NCBI GenBank assembly: GCA_947461015.1
Contig: CANHIR010000100.1
Coordinates: 1 to 6,819, forward strand
Source: Bacteroidota bacterium
Lineage (GTDB): Bacteria; Bacteroidota; Bacteroidia; Chitinophagales; Chitinophagaceae
Reading direction: 5' to 3'
DNA length: 6,819 nt
Shown here one piece after another: positions 1 to 6,159 of the stretch (position 1 is its first letter; each line of letters starts with the position of its first letter). The notes below the pieces were generated by a model. It saw only the letters and a list, made by a program, of their open reading frames with translations. It made no database searches and was not told the origin of the DNA. The position numbers and the translations under genes are program-made.

Positions 1-474
1 TAAACGAATATTTTCTTCATATTCTCTACCTCTTTTTTGAATTTGAGAAACCAAGGTAGGCACCGATGCTTTCAAATAAATTAATAAATCCGGAGGTTGT
101 ACCATGCTTTTTATGGTTGTAAAGAAACCAAAATAATTGTCAAAATCACGCTTACTCATAAGTCCCATTTCATGTAAGTTGGGTGCAAAAATATTTGCAT
201 CCTCATAAATAGTCCTGTCTTGAATAATGGTTTCTGTTCCTCTTTGAATATCTAAAATTTGATTCAAACGACCATGCAAGAAATAAATTTGCAAATTAAA
301 ACTCCAACGTGGCATATCGTCGTAAAAGTCTGTTAAGTATGGGTTGTGGTCCACGTCTTCAAATTGTGGGATCCAACGATAATGCTTACTTAGCATTTCG
401 GTTAAGGTAGTTTTACCTGCGCCAATATTACCAGCGATTGCTACGTGTTTAGGTTTTTTAGTCGCTTTTGCCAT
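1..474 (-). CDS. Deoxynucleoside kinase (deoxyadenosine/deoxyguanosine kinase type), C-terminus cut by window edge
   Basis: Cytoplasmic salvage enzyme that transfers a phosphate from a nucleoside triphosphate to the 5'-OH of a deoxynucleoside. The ATG is the reverse complement of 472-474, and 158 codons are open to base 1; the family is usually a little over 200 residues, so roughly the last quarter is missing. Visible motifs: P-loop GNIGAGKT (residues 15-22), the FEDVDHNPY segment (38-46) that carries the conserved Glu near the substrate, MPRWSFNLQIYFL (54-66), the DRT catalytic/nucleoside-contact motif (86-88, in QDRTIYED), the LLIYLKAS strand (130-137) and the arginine-rich lid RGREYE (148-153). 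There is no signal peptide. It lies 39 bases downstream of trpS on the same strand with no terminator between, so co-transcription is likely. The purine preference (dAdo/dGuo) is inferred from resemblance to Bacteroidota and Firmicutes dAK/dGK proteins; specificity cannot be fixed from sequence alone. Confidence 0.93.
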   Translation of the reverse strand, partial: MAKATKKPKHVAIAGNIGAGKTTLTEMLSKHYRWIPQFEDVDHNPYLTDFYDDMPRWSFNLQIYFLHGRLNQILDIQRGTETIIQDRTIYEDANIFAPNLHEMGLMSKRDFDNYFGFFTTIKSMVQPPDLLIYLKASVPTLVSQIQKRGREYEENIRL

Positions 475-513
475 AATCTTATAGGTGTAGTTGAATAAGT
501 AGTTGTAATGGTT

Positions 514-1524
514 TTAATAGTTCATACCCACTGCCGATCTTACTTTGTTTAAAGTAGCAGAAGCACTTGCTCTTGCTTTGTCGGCACCTTGATGAATTAT
601 TTTTAAAAGAAGTTCTTTATTGTTTTGTAAATCGGCAGCTTTGGAGCGAATTGGGTTAATAAAGTTCACCATATCCTCTGCCAATTGTTTTTTCATATCG
701 CCATAACGAATTATGCAATTCCCTTCGGAGCTATTGTTAAAATCGTCTTCGAATTTCTTCATGGTATCAGGCGTACTCACTAATCCCATTAAAGTAAATA
801 AGTTTTGAATATAATCTGGCTTTACTGAATTTGGCGTTAAAGGCCCTTGATCTGTTTTTGCTTTCATTACTTTTTTTCGAATCATTTCATCCTCATCTGC
901 TAAAAATAAGGTGGTCATTTGATTTTCGCTCTTGCTCATTTTACCATTGCCATCCAATCCCATAATTTTTACCAACTCACTGTTGTAATTAAAAGCATAA
1001 GGCAAAGGGAAGGTTTCACCGTATCTATGGTTAAAACGTTCCGCAAAATTTCGCGCCATTTCTAAATTCTGTTCTTGGTCTTTTCCAACAGGCACTTTCA
1101 CGGCTCGGTGAATTAAAATATCGGCAGCTTGTAAAACAGGATAAGTTAATAATCCTGCATTTACATTTTCGGGTTGCATGCGTACTTTATCTTTAAAAGT
1201 AGTTGTCTTTTCCAACTCCCCTTTATACGCTAGCATATTTAAATACAAATACAATTCTGCAATTTCTGGAACATCACTTTGTACATACAAGGAAACTTTT
1301 TCAGGATCCAAACCGCAAGCAATATTTTCAGCAACTACTCTTAATACACTTTCTTGTAAAGTCTTTGTATCTGGGTGCGTTGTAAGGCTATGCCAATTGG
1401 CAACAAAAAAATAACAATTGTATTCGTCTTGCATACGCACATAATTGCGCATGGCACCAAAATAATTTCCCAAATGTAAAAAGCCGGTAGGGCGGATTCC
1501 ACTCAATACAATTTCCTTTTCCAT
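514..1524 (-). CDS. trpS: Tryptophan--tRNA ligase (TrpRS)
   Basis: Class Ic aminoacyl-tRNA synthetase that activates tryptophan with ATP and charges tRNA-Trp in the cytoplasm. From the ATG at 1524 it is 336 residues, close to the usual bacterial length of about 330. The HIGH-equivalent motif is TGFLHLGN (13-20), the KMSKS loop is intact (195-199, in GNGKMSKSE), and AAD at 133-135 supplies the Asp expected to contact the indole nitrogen, as Asp132 does in the Geobacillus enzyme. GKDQEQNLEMAR (147-158) is also typical. An upstream in-frame ATG at 1548 would add eight residues (MFHYLRKA) that do not resemble the family N-terminus, so the shorter start, reading MEKEIVLSGIRPTG, is preferred. There is no Shine-Dalgarno sequence, as is common in Bacteroidota. 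It is divergent from recG and is followed after 39 bases by the deoxynucleoside kinase. No T-box or other leader structure is recognisable. Confidence 0.97.
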   Translation of the reverse strand: MEKEIVLSGIRPTGFLHLGNYFGAMRNYVRMQDEYNCYFFVANWHSLTTHPDTKTLQESVLRVVAENIACGLDPEKVSLYVQSDVPEIAELYLYLNMLAYKGELEKTTTFKDKVRMQPENVNAGLLTYPVLQAADILIHRAVKVPVGKDQEQNLEMARNFAERFNHRYGETFPLPYAFNYNSELVKIMGLDGNGKMSKSENQMTTLFLADEDEMIRKKVMKAKTDQGPLTPNSVKPDYIQNLFTLMGLVSTPDTMKKFEDDFNNSSEGNCIIRYGDMKKQLAEDMVNFINPIRSKAADLQNNKELLLKIIHQGADKARASASATLNKVRSAVGMNY

Positions 1525-1604
1525 AGCTTTGCGAAGATAATGAAACAAGACTCCATTTTTTGCTATCTTTTTGGGATATTTGTACCCAATTCAAAAAAAA
1601 TATT
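1525..1604. promoter_or_regulatory. Divergent trpS/recG intergenic region, presumed to hold both promoters
   Basis: About 80 bases separate the preferred trpS start from the preferred recG start, so promoters for both directions must lie here or overlap the gene ends. I looked for the Bacteroidota sigma signature (TTTG, about 19 bases, TAnnTTTG). Only one-mismatch versions of the downstream box turned up: TATCTTTT at 1564-1571 and GATATTTG at 1575-1582 on the plus strand, and TATCTTCG on the minus strand close to the trpS ATG. None has a correctly spaced upstream box, so no exact promoter is called. An A8 run at 1593-1600 lies just before the proposed recG TTG start; A-rich leaders are common in front of Bacteroidota start codons. 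The regulatory role is inferred from gene orientation. Confidence 0.4.
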
Positions 1605-3707
1605 TTGAGCCAAGCCACGTTGTTGCAAAGTCCCATTGAATACCTGAAAGGCGTAGGCCCTTTGAGGGCGGATATGCTCAAAAAAGAGCTTAACTTATAC
1701 ACTTTTGGCGACCTTTTGCACCATTTTCCCCATCGTCATATAGATAAGACCCAAGTATCCCCTATTGGTCAAGTAAGCCCTGAAATGGATTTTGTGCAAG
1801 TGCGCGGGGTGCTGCAAGGCATAGATATAATTGGAGAAAAACGCTCCAGAAGAATGGTGACCCAATTAAAAGACAGTACCGGTCAAATTGAGTTGGCTTG
1901 GTTTCAGGGCATTAATTGGGTACAAAAAAGTATTGTGGAAGGTCAGGCCTATTTGGTATTTGGCAGGGTTAGTTTTTTTAATGGGCGGGCTCAAATTGTA
2001 CATCCCGAAATTGAACCCTATGTTGCGGCAACTGCAGGTCAAAAATCATTATTAGAACCTGTGTATCCTTCTACAGAAAAATTAAAGTCGAGAGGATTAA
2101 ATGGAAAACAAATAGGAAAGTTAACGCAAACCTTGTTTCAACAAATAAGAGAACAGGATGTGCCTGAAAATTTGCCTTCTCATTTATTAAAAGACAGAAT
2201 GGGAAGATGGGAAGCGTATAGACAAATACATTTTCCAACTTCGCAGGAGCATTATAAGAACGCCTTGTCTAGATTGGTTTTCGAAGAATTATTTATTGCA
2301 CAAGTGCGATTGAATTTAATAAAAATAGATAGACATAAAAATAGTAAAGGGCATAAATTTGAAATTGTAGGAGATAATTTTAACACATTTTACAATAACC
2401 ATTTACCTTTTCAATTAACAGGTGCACAAAAGCGGGTAATCAAAGAAATTAGGCAAGACACTGCGCGTGGTTTTCAAATGAACAGATTGTTGCAAGGAGA
2501 TGTAGGCAGTGGTAAAACCATGATTGCATTGCTTTCCATGTTAATAGCTGCAGACAATGGATTTCAAAGTTGTTTAATGGCACCCACCGAAATTTTAGCA
2601 CAGCAACACTATGCAAGCTTAAGCGAATTATTAAAGGAGATGCCATTGGAAGTGGCCTTGTTAACTGGCAGTACAAAAACGGCAGAACGCAGAAGAATAT
2701 TACAAGGATTAATGGATGATACCATTCATTTTGTAGTGGGCACCCATGCCATTATTGAGGAAGTTGTACAATTTAAAAATTTAGGATTGGCCGTGATTGA
2801 TGAGCAACATCGTTTTGGTGTGGCGCAACGCGCACAGCTTTGGAAAAAATCAAAAGTGCCTCCACATGTATTGGTAATGACGGCAACACCCATTCCTAGA
2901 ACCCTTGCCATGACTGCTTTTGGCGACTTAGATTATAGTGTAATGGATGAATTGCCGCCAGGAAGACAACCCATTAAAACGGTACACCGATATGAAACAT
3001 CCCGAGCAAGTGTGATGGATTTTGTGAAGACAGAAATTACAAAAGGTCGTCAAGCGTATTATGTGTACCCTTTAATTGAGGAGAGTGAAAAAATGAGTTA
3101 TGAGGATTTAATGCAGGGCTACGAACAAGTAAAAAGTTTCTTCCCTGAACCCAAGTATAAAATTAGCATGGTGCATGGGAAGCAAAAAAATATAGAGAAG
3201 GAAACCAACATGAAAAGGTTTGTTTTAGGGGACACACAAATTTTAGTGGGCACCACGGTAATTGAAGTAGGTGTGAATGTGCCCAATGCAAGTGTGATGG
3301 TCATTGAAAGTGCGGAGAAATTTGGTTTGTCACAATTGCATCAGTTAAGAGGGCGTGTGGGAAGAGGATCGGAGCAGAGTTATTGTATTTTGTTAAGTAG
3401 TGTAAAGGCGAGCAGAGAAGCAAAGAACCGATTGAAAATTATGTGTGAAACCAATGACGGTTTTGTCATTGCAGAAAAAGATTTAGAACTAAGAGGCCCG
3501 GGCGATATTGATGGAACCAGACAAAGTGGGGCACTCAACTTTAGATTGGCAAATATTATTAATGATCGCCAAGCCTTGGAAGAAGCCAAAAACGAGGCCT
3601 ATGCTATATGTGAAAAGGATCCAACTCTTTCTGCCCCCGAAAATGCGCTTACAAGGGCTTTTTTGCAATCCCAAAAGACCAAAATAGGCTGGGGCAAGAT
3701 TGCATAA
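1605..3707 (+). CDS. recG: ATP-dependent DNA helicase RecG, probable TTG start
   Basis: Superfamily 2 helicase that remodels stalled replication forks and branch-migrates Holliday junctions and D-/R-loops. Read from TTG 1605 it is 700 residues, the usual size. The N-terminal wedge/OB region opens with PIEYLKGVGP. In this numbering the helicase motifs are Walker A GDVGSGKT (298-305), motif Ia APTEILAQQH (326-335), Walker B DEQH (399-402), motif III TATPIPRT (426-433), motif VI QLRGRVGR (580-587), and the RecG-specific C-terminal motif including DLELRGPGDI (626-635) and TRQSG. No in-frame ATG exists between the upstream stop at 1524-1526 and residue 24. Candidate starts are TTG 1560 (715 residues) and TTG 1605. 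The latter is chosen because it leaves about nine residues before PIEYL, as I recall for relatives, and has an A-rich leader. It heads the plus-strand gene series and ends 76 bases before the aminopeptidase. The first roughly 400 bases are clearly richer in GC than the rest. Function is very secure; the start is not. Confidence 0.96.
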   Translation: MSQATLLQSPIEYLKGVGPLRADMLKKELNLYTFGDLLHHFPHRHIDKTQVSPIGQVSPEMDFVQVRGVLQGIDIIGEKRSRRMVTQLKDSTGQIELAWFQGINWVQKSIVEGQAYLVFGRVSFFNGRAQIVHPEIEPYVAATAGQKSLLEPVYPSTEKLKSRGLNGKQIGKLTQTLFQQIREQDVPENLPSHLLKDRMGRWEAYRQIHFPTSQEHYKNALSRLVFEELFIAQVRLNLIKIDRHKNSKGHKFEIVGDNFNTFYNNHLPFQLTGAQKRVIKEIRQDTARGFQMNRLLQGDVGSGKTMIALLSMLIAADNGFQSCLMAPTEILAQQHYASLSELLKEMPLEVALLTGSTKTAERRRILQGLMDDTIHFVVGTHAIIEEVVQFKNLGLAVIDEQHRFGVAQRAQLWKKSKVPPHVLVMTATPIPRTLAMTAFGDLDYSVMDELPPGRQPIKTVHRYETSRASVMDFVKTEITKGRQAYYVYPLIEESEKMSYEDLMQGYEQVKSFFPEPKYKISMVHGKQKNIEKETNMKRFVLGDTQILVGTTVIEVGVNVPNASVMVIESAEKFGLSQLHQLRGRVGRGSEQSYCILLSSVKASREAKNRLKIMCETNDGFVIAEKDLELRGPGDIDGTRQSGALNFRLANIINDRQALEEAKNEAYAICEKDPTLSAPENALTRAFLQSQKTKIGWGKIA

Positions 3708-3783
3708 ATCAGCAAATATTTTAAGTATCTTGCAGGCAAGTGAAATGGGTAACATTTTGCTAAGCACCATTAAATTAAATCGC
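3708..3783 (+). other. Spacer between recG and the aminopeptidase gene
   Basis: This is the widest gap in the plus-strand series (76 bases). It stays open in the downstream gene's frame back to a TTG at 3700 that overlaps the end of recG, but the peptide it would add does not look like an aminopeptidase P N-terminus. It holds only a weak inverted repeat (CTTG-CAGG-CAAG, near 3730) with no U-tract, which is too short to call a terminator. An ATTTTG preceded by TAAC near 3750 resembles a Bacteroidota -7 box but has two mismatches. I see no convincing promoter, terminator or RNA here. Confidence 0.5.
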
Positions 3784-5079
3784 ATGAAATATTTACCATT
3801 AGATTCTAAAATATTTATTCAAAACAGAAAACGTTTTGTATCCAAAATGCAAAAGAACAGTATTGCTATTTTTGTAAGCAATGACGAGTTCCCAAGCAAT
3901 GGAGACGCCTTACATGGGTTTGTTCAAAACAGTGATTTATTTTGGTTGTCAGGTATTGAGCAAGAGGGTAGCATGGTGGTTTTATTCCCCGATAATCCAG
4001 ATCCTAAATTCAGAGAGGTATTGGTATTAACACGCCCACAGGAATTAAAAGAAATTTGGGATGGCAAAAGATTAAGAGCTAATGAGGCAACTGCTATTTC
4101 GGGCATGACCACTATTGTTTGGGAAGATGTATTAGATGGCATGTTGCAACAATGGATTCATTTAGCAGATGCTATTTATTTAGATTCCAACGAGAATGAT
4201 AGAAAGAATAATTTAGTGCGAAGTGCTGAATACAGATTTATTGATGCAATGAAATCGCGTTATCCGTTACACCAATATTTACGTGCTGCAAAAATATTAA
4301 AAGACTTACGTGGTATTAAAACCAAAGAAGAAGTTGTCGTAATTCAAAAGGCAATTGATATTACAGAAGTTGCTTTCAGAAGATTATTGCAATTTATTAA
4401 GCCAGGGGTTTTTGAATATGAAATTGAAGCCGAAATTTATCACTCTTTTTTATCTCAAAGAGCTACCGGTGTGGCCTATCATAGTATTATTGCAAGTGGC
4501 GACAATGCCCGCACATTACATTATGTGAGCAATAATAACCAATGCAAGGATGGTGAATTAATATTAATGGATTTTGGTGCTGCTTATGGCGGATACAATG
4601 CGGATTTGACAAGAACCGTTCCTGTAAATGGCAAATTCACCAAGCGTCAAAAAGAAGTGTATAATGCTTGTTTGCATTTACATGATTATGCAAAATCTAT
4701 TTTAAAGCCAGGCATAAGTATTTTAAAATATACGGATAAAGTAGGGGAGGAAGCGACCAAACAGTTTTTAAAAATTGGGTTGTTAAATAAAACAGATATT
4801 AAAAACGAGGATCCAAGCAATCCTGCTTATCGTAAATATTTATATCATGGCATTTCACATCATTTAGGTATTGATGTACATGATTTAGGAACCAGAACAG
4901 CGCCAATTGAAGCTGGAATGGTATTTACAGTGGAGCCAGGTATTTATATAAAGGAAGAAGGAATGGGAGTGCGTATTGAAAATAATGTTTGGATTACTAA
5001 AACAGGCAATCAAGATTTATTCAAAAATATTCCTGTTCAGGCAGATGAGATTGAAGCATTAATGCGTCGAAAAAAATAG
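3784..5079 (+). CDS. pepP: Xaa-Pro aminopeptidase (aminopeptidase P, peptidase family M24B)
   Basis: Dinuclear-metal (usually Mn) peptidase that removes an N-terminal residue when proline is second; it probably acts in cytoplasmic peptide turnover, since no signal peptide is seen. From ATG 3784 it has 431 residues, against 441 in E. coli PepP. Residues about 1-170 form the creatinase/AMP_N N-terminal domain, with NSDLFWLSGIEQ (49-60) characteristic of it. The C-terminal pita-bread domain has all five metal ligands: D263 (LMDFG), D274 (NADLTR), H359 (HGISHH), E384 (VEPGIY) and E399 (RIENN). The accessory histidines H246 (TLHY) and H366 (DVHD) are also present, so the enzyme should be active. 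A longer reading from TTG 3700, overlapping the recG stop, would add 28 residues and is rejected because the KYLPLDSKIFIQNRKRF start matches the family. pssA follows after 20 bases. The exact subfamily (PepP against other M24B enzymes) is inferred. Confidence 0.93.
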   Translation: MKYLPLDSKIFIQNRKRFVSKMQKNSIAIFVSNDEFPSNGDALHGFVQNSDLFWLSGIEQEGSMVVLFPDNPDPKFREVLVLTRPQELKEIWDGKRLRANEATAISGMTTIVWEDVLDGMLQQWIHLADAIYLDSNENDRKNNLVRSAEYRFIDAMKSRYPLHQYLRAAKILKDLRGIKTKEEVVVIQKAIDITEVAFRRLLQFIKPGVFEYEIEAEIYHSFLSQRATGVAYHSIIASGDNARTLHYVSNNNQCKDGELILMDFGAAYGGYNADLTRTVPVNGKFTKRQKEVYNACLHLHDYAKSILKPGISILKYTDKVGEEATKQFLKIGLLNKTDIKNEDPSNPAYRKYLYHGISHHLGIDVHDLGTRTAPIEAGMVFTVEPGIYIKEEGMGVRIENNVWITKTGNQDLFKNIPVQADEIEALMRRKK

Positions 5080-5099
5080 TATCTCGAAAAACATGATTC

Positions 5100-5873
5100 A
5101 TGACAAAACAAATTCCTAATCTTATCACCCTGCTGAACTTATTCTTTGGATGTTTGGCAATTTTGTCGGCAGTAGAAGCAAGTACGCTATTTACAATGGA
5201 TGAAAATGGGGGTACTGTTATTATTCCAATTCCGACTTCCATTTTTTATGCAAGTTTATATATAGGATTAGCTGGTTTAATGGATTTTTTAGACGGTTAT
5301 GCTGCTAGGTTTTTTAAGGTATCCTCTGAAATGGGAAAGCAATTAGATTCCTTGGCCGACGTAGTAAGCTTTGGCGTAGCGCCCGCATTTATTGTATTTC
5401 AGTTTTTAAAGTATTCAAATTCATCAGAAATAGGTGCATTGTCTATTTCAAATATCTGGCTATATGCTGCTTTTTTAATTCCAATGGCTGGGGCATATCG
5501 CTTGGCTCGATTTAATATTGATGCAGAACAAACTACTTATTTTAAAGGAGTTCCCATCCCAATGATTGGCATTTTAACTGCTGCTTTTCCTTTAATTTAT
5601 TGGAATTCCAATTCGCCAATTATCCACAGTTTATTTAAAACGCCCTTATTTTGGTATGCCTATATTCTCTTGGTTTCCATATTAATGATCATGAAAGTGC
5701 CCATGTTGGCATTGAAACGCCTTGGCAATAAGAAGCAATTGATACTTCCATTATTAATAGTCGTACTAGAAGTAGTTGCCACTGCTTATTTTTATAATTG
5801 GTTGGCCATTCCTTTTGGCTTTATTGGCTATTGCTTAGTATCTTTGCTCTACAAGAAAACAATTACACAATAA
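5100..5873 (+). CDS. pssA: CDP-diacylglycerol--serine O-phosphatidyltransferase
   Basis: Integral membrane enzyme that joins CDP-diacylglycerol and L-serine to make phosphatidylserine, the precursor of phosphatidylethanolamine. The complete CDP-alcohol phosphatidyltransferase signature D-x2-DG-x2-AR-x8-G-x3-D-x3-D is present, with D62, D65, G66, A69, R70, G79, D83 and D87. The catalytic aspartates are therefore intact. QLDSLADVVSFG after the signature and YRLARFN (133-139) point to PssA rather than PgsA. Hydrophobic segments are visible at about 7-25, 46-61, 88-103, 117-133, 150-168, 182-200 and 213-250 (probably two spans). The loop of about 20 residues between the first two segments (27-47) seems longer than in the PssA proteins I recall. 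The length of 257 residues is ordinary for this type. The ATG at 5100 is preferred over ATG 5093, which is out of frame and closes after eight codons. It sits 20 bases after pepP and 13 before purS, so it is probably co-transcribed. A decarboxylase (psd) gene is not in the window. Confidence 0.92.
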   Translation: MTKQIPNLITLLNLFFGCLAILSAVEASTLFTMDENGGTVIIPIPTSIFYASLYIGLAGLMDFLDGYAARFFKVSSEMGKQLDSLADVVSFGVAPAFIVFQFLKYSNSSEIGALSISNIWLYAAFLIPMAGAYRLARFNIDAEQTTYFKGVPIPMIGILTAAFPLIYWNSNSPIIHSLFKTPLFWYAYILLVSILMIMKVPMLALKRLGNKKQLILPLLIVVLEVVATAYFYNWLAIPFGFIGYCLVSLLYKKTITQ

Positions 5874-5886
5874 GAAAATAAATTCT

Positions 5887-6138
5887 ATGCTATTTCAAGT
5901 TCAAATTAAGGTAATGCCATTAAAAGATTTATTAGATCCTCAAGGCAAAGCCGTTTTAGGAGGTTTACATAATTTAGGCATGAGTGGAGTGCAGGATGTA
6001 AGAGTAGGTAAGCATATAACTTTGCAAATTGAAGCAGCTGACGAAGCCACTGCAAGAACAATTGCCGAAGATGCTAGTAAAAAATTATTAGCAAACGCTG
6101 TAATGGAATATTTCGAGATTGAATTCGTAAAAGCTTAG
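5887..6138 (+). CDS. purS: Phosphoribosylformylglycinamidine synthase subunit PurS
   Basis: Small subunit of the three-part FGAM synthase (PurS-PurQ-PurL), which carries out the fourth step of de novo purine synthesis. PurS bridges the glutaminase PurQ and the synthetase PurL and is thought to help form the ammonia path; it is not itself catalytic. The 83-residue length is typical. Family features are the opening strand VQIKVMP (5-11), DPQGKAV (17-23), the helix GLHNLG (26-31), VRVGK (38-42), and the C-terminal LLANAVME (67-74) followed by a final strand. The ATG at 5887 follows an A-rich leader with no Shine-Dalgarno sequence, 13 bases after pssA; rsmI begins 21 bases later. Neither purL nor purQ is in the window. 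Its presence implies that the genome has the split small PurL rather than the fused long form, which is an inference from the family. Confidence 0.93.
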   Translation: MLFQVQIKVMPLKDLLDPQGKAVLGGLHNLGMSGVQDVRVGKHITLQIEAADEATARTIAEDASKKLLANAVMEYFEIEFVKA

Positions 6139-6159
6139 TCATTATTATTTCAAATAACT

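Noticed and set aside
1525..1548. Eight-residue N-terminal extension of TrpRS from ATG 1548
   Set aside because: The added residues (MFHYLRKA) do not match the family, while MEKEIVLSGIRPTG from ATG 1524 does. The longer form would also narrow the divergent promoter region further.
1560..1604. 15-residue N-terminal extension of RecG from TTG 1560
   Set aside because: It is open in frame, but it puts about 24 residues before PIEYLKGVGP, more than I recall for relatives, and the added residues show no recognisable conservation. It is kept as an alternative, not disproved.
1388..1702. Minus-strand open frame of about 104 codons spanning the trpS/recG junction
   Set aside because: It is an out-of-frame overlap with trpS and recG and resembles no known protein.
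3728..3745. Possible hairpin CTTG-CAGG-CAAG after recG as a terminator
   Set aside because: The stem is only four pairs, is not GC-rich and has no following T-run.
3700..3783. 28-codon upstream extension of the aminopeptidase from a TTG overlapping the recG stop
   Set aside because: The family N-terminus begins at the MKYLPLDSKIF position (ATG 3784). The extension looks like an untranslated spacer that happens to lack stops.
3489..3785. Minus-strand open frame of about 98 codons opposite the end of recG
   Set aside because: It lies antisense to well-supported RecG coding sequence and has no recognisable domain.
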